Assembly (NCBI GenBank): GCA_018268675.1
Contig: JAFDWB010000084.1
Location: 248,001 to 312,000 of the forward strand
Length of the DNA stretch: 64,000 bases
Reading direction: 5' to 3'
Source of the DNA: Actinomycetota bacterium
GTDB lineage: Bacteria > Actinomycetota > Thermoleophilia > Solirubrobacterales > 70-9
This document shows positions 16,570 through 26,246 of the stretch, piece by piece. The number at the start of each line of letters is the position of its first letter. Position 1 is the first letter of the stretch. A program made the position numbers and the translations under genes. The notes under the pieces were generated by a model. That model worked only from the letters and a program-made list of their open reading frames with translations, did not search any database and was not told the DNA's origin.

Positions 16570-16887
16570 ATGGAAAATGCGGAGGAGATCGCGGCAGCAC
16601 TTCGCCAGATCGCCGGCGGGTTCGGTCGACTCGCCGCAGCGATCAGCGGCGACGCGCCGCCCACCAACCAACGGATGCTCGACCTGATGCGCGAGTGGGG
16701 CGACCGTGGACTCAGTCGCGAGGAGGCAAGCAGCCTCTTTCGTCGCCATGGCTTCTCCCCGCAGACCGCGGGCGGCTGGTCGAGAGGCGGGTGGATCGAG
16801 CTGCGAGACGATGATCGCCGGCACCTGGCCGAGCGCTCTCGCCGCTGGATGGCCGAGCAGGACACAGAAGCCGCGGGCGATGGCTGA
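16570..16887 (+). CDS. small winged-helix-like regulator candidate (105 aa)
   Basis: The protein begins with an amphipathic helix (ENAEEIAAALRQIAGGFGRL) and continues with MLDLMREWGDRGLSREEASSLFRRHGFSP, a wing-like WSRGGWIEL and a charged tail, the order of a winged helix. I do not recognise a named family. ATG 16570 is chosen because earlier starts (16387, 16552) would place the 30-bp palindrome inside the gene. No clear ribosome site is present, so the message may be leaderless. The stop overlaps the thioesterase start by 8 bp, so the two are an operon. Confidence 0.6.
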   Translation: MENAEEIAAALRQIAGGFGRLAAAISGDAPPTNQRMLDLMREWGDRGLSREEASSLFRRHGFSPQTAGGWSRGGWIELRDDDRRHLAERSRRWMAEQDTEAAGDG

Positions 16888-17302
16888 TCCGTTCACAGTC
16901 GAGGTCGTTGCTCGCAGCTACGAGATCGACTCGAACCGCCATGTCGCGGGAGTCGTGCTCCTCCAGTACGCACAGCACGCGCGCTGGGAGTGCATGAGCC
17001 AGGCGGGCATCAGCGCGAGCGCCTGCGCCCAGGTCGGGCTGGCGCCGGGGAGCCTGGAAGAGCGGATCGCCTTTCGGCGCGAGCTGCTGGCCGGCGAAGC
17101 CGTTGAGATCTCCTGCGAGTTCCGCTGGTCGACCGGCAAATCCTTCACGGTCGCGCAAGAGCTACGTCACTCCGACGGCGGGCTGATCGCCGAGGTCGAG
17201 AACGTCGGCGGCCTGATGGACCTCGAGCAACGGCGCCTCGTCAGCGATCCGGGGGGACGTTTCGCCGAGATCGCCTCCTCCCCTGCCCTGCTGGGGCTCT
17301 GA
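16880..17302 (+). CDS. hotdog-fold acyl-CoA thioesterase (4HBT type)
   Basis: 140 aa, normal for the 4-hydroxybenzoyl-CoA thioesterase group. It has the YEIDSNRHVAGVVLLQYAQHARW signature (split by the turn) with the catalytic Asp and the His three residues on, followed by a long helix and RRELLAGEAVEISCEF. It likely hydrolyses an acyl-CoA ester. ATG 16880 overlaps the preceding gene by 8 bp and was preferred to a start at 16706, which lies in the other gene. Confidence 0.8.
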   Translation: MADPFTVEVVARSYEIDSNRHVAGVVLLQYAQHARWECMSQAGISASACAQVGLAPGSLEERIAFRRELLAGEAVEISCEFRWSTGKSFTVAQELRHSDGGLIAEVENVGGLMDLEQRRLVSDPGGRFAEIASSPALLGL

Positions 17303-17318
17303 CCACCATCATCACCTG

Positions 17319-17970
17319 ATGACCTCCGACCGGCAAGAGGCGTCGGAGCAGATCGCCTCCGTTGTCCTAGCCGCCGGCGCCGGGCGGCGCTTCGGTGGCC
17401 GCAAGCAGTCTGGCGACGCTGCGTGGCCGGCCGCTGCTCGAGCACGCGCTGACGGCAGCCGTGGAAGGCCCAGCCGATGCGATCGTCGTCGTGCTCGGCG
17501 CCGACGCCGAGGAGATCGAGCGCGGAGTCGAGCTCGGCGACGCGACGGTGGTCCGCTGCGCCAACTGGGAATGCGGCCCGGGCGCCTCGCTCCGTGCTGG
17601 CTTGGCGGCGCTCGATCCCGACATCACGGCGGCGCTGGTGACACTCGGCGACGAGCCCTTCCTGCCGCCGGCGGCGGCATGGAGGCTGCTCGCCGCGCGC
17701 CGCCACGGGATCACCGCGCTACGCGCGACCTACTCCGGCCGCCCCGGCCATCCGGTCCTGATCGAGCGGTCGCTCTTCGCGACGCTGGCCGCCACCCCCG
17801 ATGCGCGGCCTATGGCACTGTTGGGCGAGGCCGGAATGGAGAGCGTGGAGTGCGGTGACCTCGGCGATCCAGGTGACGTCGACACTCCGGAGCAACTGAG
17901 GTGGCTGGAGGATCTCCGCGTAACGGAACAGCCGCCACGAAACTCCGCTGCGGGGACTAGCTCGTCGTGA
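17319..17970 (+). pseudogene. MobA/MocA-like nucleotidyltransferase broken by a one-base insertion
   Basis: The first frame (from ATG 17319) encodes VVLAAGAGRRFGGRKQ, the NTP-transferase signature of molybdenum cofactor cytidylyl/guanylyltransferases. The homology then continues in the next frame with LATLRGRPLLEHALTAAVEG through the GDEPF magnesium motif to 17970. Removing one T at about 17409 (CAG-T-CTG) joins both parts into one continuous protein of about 217 aa. So either this is a recent pseudogene or the assembly has an indel. The gene follows the thioesterase by 16 bp. If intact it would transfer a nucleotide to molybdopterin or a sugar-phosphate-like acceptor. Confidence 0.8.
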
Positions 17971-18043
17971 TCAGTCAAACATTGGGTCCCGGTAGCGAGG
18001 AGCCCGCCCTCAGATCTTGACGCCGTAGATACGGCTCTTAACT

Positions 18044-18271
18044 TCAGTCGATCCCGACGAACAGCTCTGCCGGCGGGACCTCAAGCCCTTCCGCGATCTT
18101 GAAGATCGTCGGGAGCGTGGGCATCCGGTCTCCAGACTCGATGCGGGCGACAGCCGTCTGATGGAGCCCGGAGCTCCAGCCGAGCTGCTCCTGGGTCAGC
18201 CCCTTGCGCTCACGGATGCGAGCGACGTTCGCAGCGAAGATTGCTCGCGAGGAGTCCAGGGGCGCGGCCAT
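18044..18271 (-). CDS. XRE-family helix-turn-helix regulator (75 aa)
   Basis: A Cro/CI-type domain fills the protein: FAANVARIRERKGLTQEQLG, then the recognition helix HQTAVARIESGDRMPTLPT and KIAEGLEVPPAELF. Size and lack of any other domain fit an element-encoded repressor. It is divergent from the small gene at 18371 across 99 bp, so it may control that promoter and the element genes downstream. Confidence 0.88.
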   Translation of the reverse strand: MAAPLDSSRAIFAANVARIRERKGLTQEQLGWSSGLHQTAVARIESGDRMPTLPTIFKIAEGLEVPPAELFVGID

Positions 18272-18370
18272 CGCCGGACATTCGCCCGCGATGCGCTTCC
18301 ACTACCTGCCAATACGTCATAAAGTTGCTAGCTTCCTGATCGCTTGGGAGATCTGGAGCGAGGGGGCGTC

Positions 18371-18595
18371 ATGGACAGTGAGCAGCGACGACGGCGGGCC
18401 GAAGATCATCCGATGCGCGAGGGGATCCTCGATGCGCTCGACGGAGGGGCGGAACTGACGACCCGCGATCTGCTCCGGGAGATCCCCGGCATCGTGTCGG
18501 ATGGAGCGGCGCTGGGACAGGTCGGCTACCACTGCGAGGTGCTCGACCGAGCCGGCCTTATCGAGCGGATCGGCGGCGTCTGGGGGCGCCGCTGA
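18371..18595 (+). CDS. small winged-helix protein (74 aa)
   Basis: The sequence MREGILDALDGGAELTTRDLL, then GAALGQVGYHCEVLDRAGLIERIGGVW, reads as an ArsR/MarR-like winged helix: helix, recognition helix with YHCEVL, and a short wing. ATG 18371 has a GAGGGGG site. The start at 18344 lacks one. It may be an excision/transfer regulator of the element or a partner of the XRE protein. No specific family is recognised. Confidence 0.6.
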   Translation: MDSEQRRRRAEDHPMREGILDALDGGAELTTRDLLREIPGIVSDGAALGQVGYHCEVLDRAGLIERIGGVWGRR

Positions 18596-19307
18596 GCGGC
18601 GAGACCAGGTTCGCCGACCATGGGCTTCGCGGCGATCCGATCCCTCGAACTGGGCGCTGATTTCTCCTTGCTGTCGATTGTCGGATTCGTCACACAAGGG
18701 GGGCCACTTTCCCGGCTTCTCCCTCTGTAAAGGAAATGGAACCTTTACGACATCGGCGACTCGGGGGGCCACTTCGCGTCCTCGCGGCCCTTTCAGGCCG
18801 AAACGCGATGACCGAGACGACGCATCGACACCCCGATCCGGACAGGCCGGTACCCGACCCGCACAACTGCCTAGGCGCGTCTGTAGCCATCCCCGCCGCG
18901 CCGAGGTACCACCTCCCCATGCTCCTTCGCGCCGACCCCGACCTTGCCGATCGCCCCGACCCCGAACGGCAAGGTCGGGGTGCCGACTTTCGGCGGCCGG
19001 ACGCCGATTCCCGGCCATCGTCCCGCGCCCGACTCTCTATACCCCCGGCAGCAATGCCAATGACGACGGATCGCTCTCCATCCTCGTTCTCTCGCCACAC
19101 GGCTCGCACCGCACCGCCCTCGCTGCCCGCTATCGCCTCCGCGCTGGCTACACATCGCTGCTCCCTCGACCTCGGCGCCGGCGACACCGCGACTTCCTAC
19201 CGCCGCGCAATCTGCGCCCCGGCACCCCACCGACATCATCATGCGGCGAACAGCGCCGCGCCCACGGACATGCCGCCGACCACGCGCCCGCAGAAGGGGA
19301 CGGCACG
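18596..19307. other. 712-bp gap inside the element, no convincing gene but structured
   Basis: Frames here are GC-biased shadows rich in Arg, Pro and His. I see no reliable start and no family. The gap holds a 12-bp direct repeat GGGGGGCCACTT at 18698-18709 and 18763-18774. Between the copies is a 7-bp inverted repeat, GTAAAGG (18727-18733) with CCTTTAC (18742-18748), and further on there is the long hairpin at 18935-18981. In front of a replication-relaxation gene, an origin (oriV/oriT-like) or control region is a plausible reading. Confidence 0.4.
18935..18981. repeat. 15-bp perfect inverted repeat, origin or terminator candidate
   Basis: ACCCCGACCTTGCCG (18935-18949) is followed by a 17-nt loop and its exact reverse complement (18967-18981). 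It lies 326 bp upstream of the replication-relaxation gene. It has no adjoining T-run. Confidence 0.55.
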
Positions 19308-20936
19308 GTGAGCGGGGCGAAGGCGGCGGCGAGGCGCGACCCTGCGCCCTCGCGCGCGAAGGCGCCGACGCTGTCGGACCTCGACCTGCGCATCCTCTCG
19401 CTGCTCTCCCGGCACCGGGTCGTGACCCAGAACCAGCTCGCCGCGGTCACACCGCAGACGCCGATCCGCACCCTCCGGTACCGCTGCTCCCGGCTCGCCG
19501 GTCAAGGACTGCTCGGCCGCACCCGTCCGTACCGCGAACGCGGCTCGGCGCCGAACCACCTCTGGCCAACCCGAAAGGGGGAGGCCCTCGCCTGCGGCGG
19601 GCCGCCGCCGCGCGGCGGCGAGCGCCGCGAGCCCAACCCGCTCTTCCTCGCCCACACCGCCGGCCTCACCGAGGTCTGGGTGGCGCTGGTGACGACCCTG
19701 CCGGATGGCGCTCGGCTCGTGCGGTTCGGGCGCGAGGCCGACGCCCGCGAGCCGTTCGCCGTCGCGGCGACCCGCAGGGAGCGGGCGATCGCCCCCGACG
19801 CCCTGGTCGAGATCACCGACTCCGACGGCCGGGCGCTCCTCGCCTTCGTCGAGCTCGACATGGGGACGATGTCGCACCGACGCCTCGGGCAGAAGGCTTC
19901 GGGCTACGGCGACTACGCGAAGGCCGAGGCGTGGAGGGACCGCCATCCGTTCTGCCCTGCCCTCCTCTTCATCACCACGACCGAGCCCCGCGCCCGCTCC
20001 TTCCTCGCGGCGATGCGTAAGGAGGCGGGAAAGGACTCGCTGCTCCTCACCTGCGCCTGCGATCTGGCGCGGCACCTCGACCGCATCGCCGCCGGACCCC
20101 GCTGGCTGCACGACCCCGAGAAGAACCACGCCGTCGACCTGCTCGCCGTCCTACGGGAGGCCCGTAGACCCTTCGATGAGGATGAGGAGCGAGAGGAGGC
20201 GGAGCACCAGAAGGAAGAGGTGGAACGGGAGCGGTTGACGTCGGATCCCGACGCTCTGCGCCACCACCTGCGCCGCTGGTGGGGGAGCGAGCCACGGCTC
20301 GGCGACCTGGACGAGGCGGTCGCCGGTGCGCTCGCGATCACGCTCGGGCGCACCGACCCTCCGGCGGATGCCGAGCGGCGAGCCCTGCTCGCCCTCGGCA
20401 CGATGCTCGGAGACCCGCTCCGGCCGCTGCCGCCGGAGGAGGAGCCGACCGCGAGACAACGGCGCGCCTTCGCCGACCTCGTCGACCACCACAGGGACGA
20501 GCAGCTCCGCCGGATCGCAGAGCTGGCGCTGCACCACGGCGACGGGCCGGCTCTCCGTGGGTCGCGGCGGCGGGTCTCCGGTGGCGGCCTCCTGTCCTCT
20601 TCCGAAGTGTCCTGGCTCGACGCGAAGGTCGCGGACGACGAGCGCTCCCGCGAGGAGCAGGAGCGCCTCGCAACCTCCTACCTCGCCTGGCGCGAGCGGG
20701 AGGCGAGGCGGCTGGCGAAGGCCCAGGGGATCGTCGCCCGCCTCGGCACCCGATCGGAGGACTTCTTCGGCGAGGTCGACCGGCGCTCGCTGCGGCTCTG
20801 TCGGGCCTGCGGGGAGATCGCCTACCCCGACCCCGCCCGGGCGCGGGAGGAGCGCAGGCGGCCCGATGTCGCCCACCGCTGTCACTTCTGCGGCGGCGCG
20901 GCCCTGGCCGGGATAGACGGCGAGCCGCGGCCTTGA
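19308..20936 (+). CDS. replication-relaxation family protein
   Basis: 542 aa. The N-terminal winged helix (about 20-90: LSDLDLRILSLLSRHRVVTQNQLA, then TLRYRCSRLAGQGLLGR) and the following alpha/beta domain with LAHTAGLTEVWVAL and the EITDSDGRALLAFVELDMGTM strand are typical of Replic_Relax proteins, which accompany plasmid and ICE replication or mobilisation genes. A long charged coiled-coil middle (DEDEEREEAEHQKEEVERE) and a C-terminal zinc ribbon (CRACG near 503 and CHFCGG near 528) follow. GTG 19308 has AAGGGGA upstream; the frame open from 18501 is not credible as coding. It probably acts at the element's origin or relaxosome. Confidence 0.78.
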   Translation: MSGAKAAARRDPAPSRAKAPTLSDLDLRILSLLSRHRVVTQNQLAAVTPQTPIRTLRYRCSRLAGQGLLGRTRPYRERGSAPNHLWPTRKGEALACGGPPPRGGERREPNPLFLAHTAGLTEVWVALVTTLPDGARLVRFGREADAREPFAVAATRRERAIAPDALVEITDSDGRALLAFVELDMGTMSHRRLGQKASGYGDYAKAEAWRDRHPFCPALLFITTTEPRARSFLAAMRKEAGKDSLLLTCACDLARHLDRIAAGPRWLHDPEKNHAVDLLAVLREARRPFDEDEEREEAEHQKEEVERERLTSDPDALRHHLRRWWGSEPRLGDLDEAVAGALAITLGRTDPPADAERRALLALGTMLGDPLRPLPPEEEPTARQRRAFADLVDHHRDEQLRRIAELALHHGDGPALRGSRRRVSGGGLLSSSEVSWLDAKVADDERSREEQERLATSYLAWREREARRLAKAQGIVARLGTRSEDFFGEVDRRSLRLCRACGEIAYPDPARAREERRRPDVAHRCHFCGGAALAGIDGEPRP

Positions 20937-21164
20937 TCTCCATGAGCGGCGGGCCAAGGTCGCGCCGGGCCGGCCAGGAGGCCTTGAGATCCTCGGCTCC
21001 CCGAGCTAGACGTATCGATGCGGCCGCGCGAACCCGGGCGCCGGGCGTGCGGCGACGGAACGTACGACAAGGAGGCGGAGATGGCGAAGAGGGCGGCCTG
21101 CATCCCGAGGTCGAGGCATTCGCAGCCTGGTTCTGCGACTGGTGGTTGCGACGCGGGAGGGGAG

Positions 21165-22719
<1,555 letters not shown>

Positions 22720-22769
22720 GAGTGGGACTCGGACGGGCCGAGGGGGCCCGGGAGGGAAAAGCTAGCGGA

Positions 22770-23306
22770 TCAGGGGATGGGAGCGGGTTCGGGGGCGCGG
22801 TCGGGGTGGGCCAGCTCGGGGACGGCGGTGGGGGCTTTGGCGAGGGCGACCTCTTCGAGGAGGGAGCGGAGGGCGGCGATGCGGTCGGGACCGAAGGCGT
22901 CCGCCCAGTCCTGTTCGAGCTGGGCGAAGAGGGCGAAGCCGATGCGCTGGGCCTCCTGGCCCTTCGGGGTGAGGCGGATGAGCTTGGCGCGCTTGTCGGT
23001 GGGGTCGGGGTAACGCTCCAGGTAGCCGAGGCGGGCGAGGTCGTCGACGATCTCCCCCAGCGACTGCTTGGTGAGGCCGGCGAGGGCGGCGAGGTCGGTG
23101 AGGCGCATGCCGTCGCCGTGGACGAAGCGGAAGACGCAGCCGTGGGTCGGGCGCACGTCGGTGATCCCCGCCTCCTCCAACAGCTTGCGGAAGTCGACGA
23201 ACATCGCGTCGACGGCGAGGTCGAGGAGCGCGGGGAGGGTGACGCGGGAGACGTCGCCGCCGACGCGGACGAGGTCCTGCGCGGGACGGACTTTCTTGGG
23301 TTCCAT
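22770..23306 (-). CDS. MarR-family transcriptional regulator
   Basis: 178 aa. The winged helix is visible as LTDLAALAGLTKQSLGEIVDDLARLGYLERYPDPTDKRAKLIRLT (recognition helix and wing), flanked by helices that would dimerise. ATG 23306 is used; an upstream TTG at 23321 is possible. It is divergent from the MFS exporter at 23475, and two similar operator-like dyads lie between, so it most likely represses the exporter and itself. The Pro/Ala-rich tail after residue 155 is unusual. Confidence 0.9.
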   Translation of the reverse strand: MEPKKVRPAQDLVRVGGDVSRVTLPALLDLAVDAMFVDFRKLLEEAGITDVRPTHGCVFRFVHGDGMRLTDLAALAGLTKQSLGEIVDDLARLGYLERYPDPTDKRAKLIRLTPKGQEAQRIGFALFAQLEQDWADAFGPDRIAALRSLLEEVALAKAPTAVPELAHPDRAPEPAPIP

Positions 23307-23380
23307 TGCGGTGCGGTCCAATTCGGGGGTCGGGGTGCGTCGTCTTTGAGAAGCGAGCCTGACAAATTTAACAACAGGTA

Positions 23381-23429
23381 GTCAGGGAACCTGATAAGGT
23401 CGCCGCACGACTTGGTCAGGGAGTCTGAC
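23381..23429. promoter_or_regulatory. two operator-like dyads between MarR and MFS genes
   Basis: GTCAGGGAACCTGAT (23381-23395) and GTCAGGGAGTCTGAC (23415-23429) share the pattern GTCAGGGANNCTGAY, each followed by AAGG. The second is a near-perfect dyad. Starts are 34 bp apart. CTGACAAA at 23359-23366 is a half-site. Their place in the divergent gap supports binding of the MarR protein. Confidence 0.6.
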
Positions 23430-23474
23430 AAGGCTTCCTTACGAATTGTAACCGACGCGAAGGAGTTGGCGGAA

Positions 23475-25067
23475 ATGGCCGCGACCCAGCCCAACAGGAA
23501 GTGGTGGACGCTCGGCGCGGTCTGCGTCGCCACCTTCATGCTCTTGCTCGACATCACCGTCGTGAATACCGCGCTGCCGAAGATTCAGCAGGACCTCGGG
23601 GGCAGCTTCTCCGATCTCCAGTGGGTGATCGACGCCTACGCGCTCTCGCTCGCGGCGCTCGTGCTGACCGCGGGATCGCTCGCCGACCGGCTCGGTCGCC
23701 GCCGGGTCTTCGTCGCGGGGCTGGCGATCTTCTCCGCCGCCTCGCTGCTCTGCGCGCTCGCCCCCGACCCGACCTTCCTCAACCTCGCCCGCGGCCTGCA
23801 GGGGATCGGCGGGGCGATCATGTTCGCCGTCAGCCTCGCGCTGGTGGCCCAGGAGTTCCCCAGCGGCCCCGAGCGGGGCATGGCGATGGGCATCTACGGC
23901 GCCTCGATCGGCGTCTCCGTCGCCGTCGGCCCGCTGATCGGCGGCGTCCTCACCGACGGCCTCGGCTGGCAATCGGTCTTCCTCGTCAACGTGCCGGTCG
24001 GGATCGCGACGATCGCGATCACCTATTGGAAGCTGCGCGAGTCGCGTGACCCGAACGCCTCGCGGATCGACTGGGGCGGCGTCGTCACCTTCTCCGGCGC
24101 GCTGCTGGTGCTGGTCCTGGCGCTGGTGCGCGGCAACGACGCGGGCTGGGGCAGCCCGACGATCGTCTCGCTGCTGGCCGGCGCGGCGGTGCTGATGGCG
24201 GCGTTCATCGCGATCGAGCGCCGCGTCGCCGAGCCGATGCTCCCCCTCGGCCTCTTCCGGCGGCGCGCCTTCACCGGGGTCCAGCTCGCCGCCTTCGCCG
24301 TCTCGGCCTCGATGTTCTCGCTGTTCCTCTACCTGACCCTCTACCTGCAGAACTTTCTCGGCTACTCGGCGATCGACGCCGGCCTGCGCTACCTGCCGAT
24401 CACGGTGGGCGCCTTCGTCCTCGCGCCGATCTCGGGGATGGCGCTGGCCAAGATCCACGCGCGCTACCTGATGGCCGGCGGCCTCGGGCTGACCGGCGCG
24501 GGCCTGCTGCTGATGGGCGGGCTGACGATGAGCTCGGGCTGGACCGCGCTGCTGGCCGGCTTCATCGTCGCCGGGGTCGGGATCGGGCTGCTGAACCCGG
24601 TGATCGCCGACGTCGCCCTGAGCGTCGTCCCGAAAGAGAAGAGCGGCATGGCGGCCGGGATCAACGACACCTTCCGCCAGGTGGGCGTCGCGGTCGGCAC
24701 CGCGGCGTGGGGAGCGATCTTCCTCGGCACCGGCGCGACGAAGGTGGAGTCGCTGGCGGGCGGGGCGGTCAGCCACGACCAGGCCCGGGGACTGGTGGAA
24801 GCGACCTCCTCGGGGGCGCTGCCGCAGGCGCTCCGCGCGGTCCCGGCGAACGCGCGCGACGCGGTGCGGAGCGCGGCCGAACAGGGCTTCCTCCACGGGC
24901 TGAACGAGATCCTCCTGCTCGGCGGCGTCCTCTGCCTGGTCGGGACCGGCTTCGCCCTCTGGCTGGTGCGCGAGCGGGACATCGACCGCGGCGGCGCCCT
25001 CGAGGCGGTCGAGACGGCCGAGGCCGACGCCCCGCTCGACGCCGAGCCCGTCCCGGCCCGCGGCTGA
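23475..25067 (+). CDS. DHA2-family (EmrB/QacA) MFS drug exporter, 14 TM
   Basis: 530 aa. The DHA2 signature LLDITVVNTALP lies in TM1, the A-motif GSLADRLGRRR between TM2 and TM3, and motif C-like GASIGVSVAVGPLIGG in TM5. About 14 hydrophobic segments and a charged C-tail are seen. It should export a hydrophobic or cationic compound by proton antiport. ATG 23475 has AAGGAG at 9 bp and is preferred to a start at 23412 that would overlap the operators. Confidence 0.92.
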   Translation: MAATQPNRKWWTLGAVCVATFMLLLDITVVNTALPKIQQDLGGSFSDLQWVIDAYALSLAALVLTAGSLADRLGRRRVFVAGLAIFSAASLLCALAPDPTFLNLARGLQGIGGAIMFAVSLALVAQEFPSGPERGMAMGIYGASIGVSVAVGPLIGGVLTDGLGWQSVFLVNVPVGIATIAITYWKLRESRDPNASRIDWGGVVTFSGALLVLVLALVRGNDAGWGSPTIVSLLAGAAVLMAAFIAIERRVAEPMLPLGLFRRRAFTGVQLAAFAVSASMFSLFLYLTLYLQNFLGYSAIDAGLRYLPITVGAFVLAPISGMALAKIHARYLMAGGLGLTGAGLLLMGGLTMSSGWTALLAGFIVAGVGIGLLNPVIADVALSVVPKEKSGMAAGINDTFRQVGVAVGTAAWGAIFLGTGATKVESLAGGAVSHDQARGLVEATSSGALPQALRAVPANARDAVRSAAEQGFLHGLNEILLLGGVLCLVGTGFALWLVRERDIDRGGALEAVETAEADAPLDAEPVPARG

Positions 25068-25082
25068 CCCCGGGCCCCGCGT

Positions 25083-25126
25083 GCTTCCGAGCTTTTCGGC
25101 CACATATGGCGGGAAAGCTCGGAAGC
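25083..25126. terminator. long hairpin after the MFS gene
   Basis: GCTTCCGAGCTTT (25083-25095) pairs exactly with AAAGCTCGGAAGC (25114-25126), 13 bp with an 18-nt loop, 15 bp past the MFS stop. No T-run follows. It probably ends the transcript or protects its 3' end. Confidence 0.55.
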
Positions 25127-25166
25127 TGACCGCGGCCCCGGGCTCCGCCGGGCTAGGCTGCGGCGC

Positions 25167-26018
25167 ATGCGACTGGTCACCTACGACGCGGGGGACGGCG
25201 GGCGGGCCGGGATGCTCGTCGACGGGCGCGTGGTCGACGCCTGGGCGGCGCTCGGCGAGCCGCACCGGGGGAGCCTTCGCGAGCTGATCGCGCACGGGCG
25301 GATCGACGACCTGCGGGCGCGGATCGGCGACACCGGCGCACCCTCCCACCCGCTCTCCGCGGTCCGCCTCCTGCCGCCGATCCCTGACCCGGAGAAGATC
25401 GTCTGCATCGGCCTGAACTACGCCAAACATGCGGCGGAGGGCCGGCAGGAGATTCCGGAGAGCCCGACGATCTTCGGCAAGTACCGCAACGCGCTCGTCG
25501 CCGACGGTGCGACGGTGCGCCTCCCCGACGCGAGCCGCAAAGTCGACTACGAGGCCGAGGTCGCCTTCGTCGTGGGACGGCGGGCCGCCTCCGTCGCCGA
25601 GGCCGACGCGCTCGACTTCGTCGCCGGCTACACCCTCTTCAACGACCTCTCCGCCCGCGACCTCCAGTTCGCCACCCCGCAGTGGATGGCGGGCAAGGTC
25701 TTCGACGGCTCGGCGCCCTGCGGTCCGGCCCTGGTGACCCCGGACGAGGCCGGGCCCGCCGACGCGATCGAGATCGAACTGACCCTGAACGGCGAGCGCA
25801 TGCAGGGCGACTCGACCGCCGACCTGATCTTCGGCATCGCCCGGCTGGTCTCCCACCTCTCCGGGCTGATGACGCTCGAGCCCGGCGACATCGTCGCCAC
25901 CGGCACCCCGGCCGGCGTCGGCGGCGCCCGCGAACCGCGCGTCTGGCTCGGCGACGGCGACGAGCTGGTGGTCAGCTCGCCGACCCTTGGCCGGCTGACG
26001 ACGAAGATCGCCCGGTAG
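25167..26018 (+). CDS. fumarylacetoacetate hydrolase (FAH) family protein
   Basis: 283 aa. The N-terminal small domain is followed by the FAH catalytic domain, starting IVCIGLNYAKHAAE. The metal carboxylates E129 and E131 (DYEAEVAFVVG) and D160 (FNDLSARDLQ), the GKVFDGSAPCGP loop and GDIVATGTPAGVG are all present. Members hydrolyse C-C bonds of diketo acids or decarboxylate oxaloacetate or aromatic meta-cleavage products. The gene is not linked to the aromatic island, so substrate remains open. Confidence 0.9.
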   Translation: MRLVTYDAGDGGRAGMLVDGRVVDAWAALGEPHRGSLRELIAHGRIDDLRARIGDTGAPSHPLSAVRLLPPIPDPEKIVCIGLNYAKHAAEGRQEIPESPTIFGKYRNALVADGATVRLPDASRKVDYEAEVAFVVGRRAASVAEADALDFVAGYTLFNDLSARDLQFATPQWMAGKVFDGSAPCGPALVTPDEAGPADAIEIELTLNGERMQGDSTADLIFGIARLVSHLSGLMTLEPGDIVATGTPAGVGGAREPRVWLGDGDELVVSSPTLGRLTTKIAR

Positions 26019-26101
26019 CCAGCCGGGCGGGACGGGGCGCTCGGGGGCAGGCCGGCCGGCGCGCCTGGCCTGCGCCGGCATAGGGGAGCCCCGGCCTTGC
26101 G

Positions 26102-26138
26102 GTGTTGGTCATGCGCGCATCGCCTGCATAACCAACAC
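26102..26138. repeat. hairpin 1 of a double hairpin
   Basis: GTGTTGGTCATGC (26102-26114) and GCATAACCAACAC (26126-26138) are inverted with one mismatch, an 11-nt loop between. It lies in the convergent gap after the FAH gene. Confidence 0.55.
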
Positions 26139-26152
26139 GTCGACGAGGACCT

Positions 26153-26205
26153 CCGGTGAGTTCGCACTTATCTACAACTGTTGTGGCCAACTGCGAACTC
26201 ACCGG
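26153..26205. repeat. hairpin 2 with a nested dyad in its loop
   Basis: CCGGTGAGTTCGCA (26153-26166) pairs exactly with TGCGAACTCACCGG (26192-26205). The 25-nt loop itself contains ACAACTGTTGT, a small dyad. It lies between convergent genes and may be a two-way terminator, but the nested form is unusual. Confidence 0.6.
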
Positions 26206-26246
26206 CGTGGCGGGCGGCAGCCGGCACGGGCCGCGAGGCCCGCGGG

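Noticed and set aside
17970-18300. Expected second copy of the tRNA-Asp 3' end (left attachment site)
   Set aside because: No match to the tRNA segment was found by eye here, so no attachment site is annotated.
18808-19311. Possible 168-aa protein starting with ATG 18808 in the element gap
   Set aside because: Composition is Arg/Pro/His/Ser-rich like shadow frames, there is no convincing ribosome site and the frame crosses the long hairpin.
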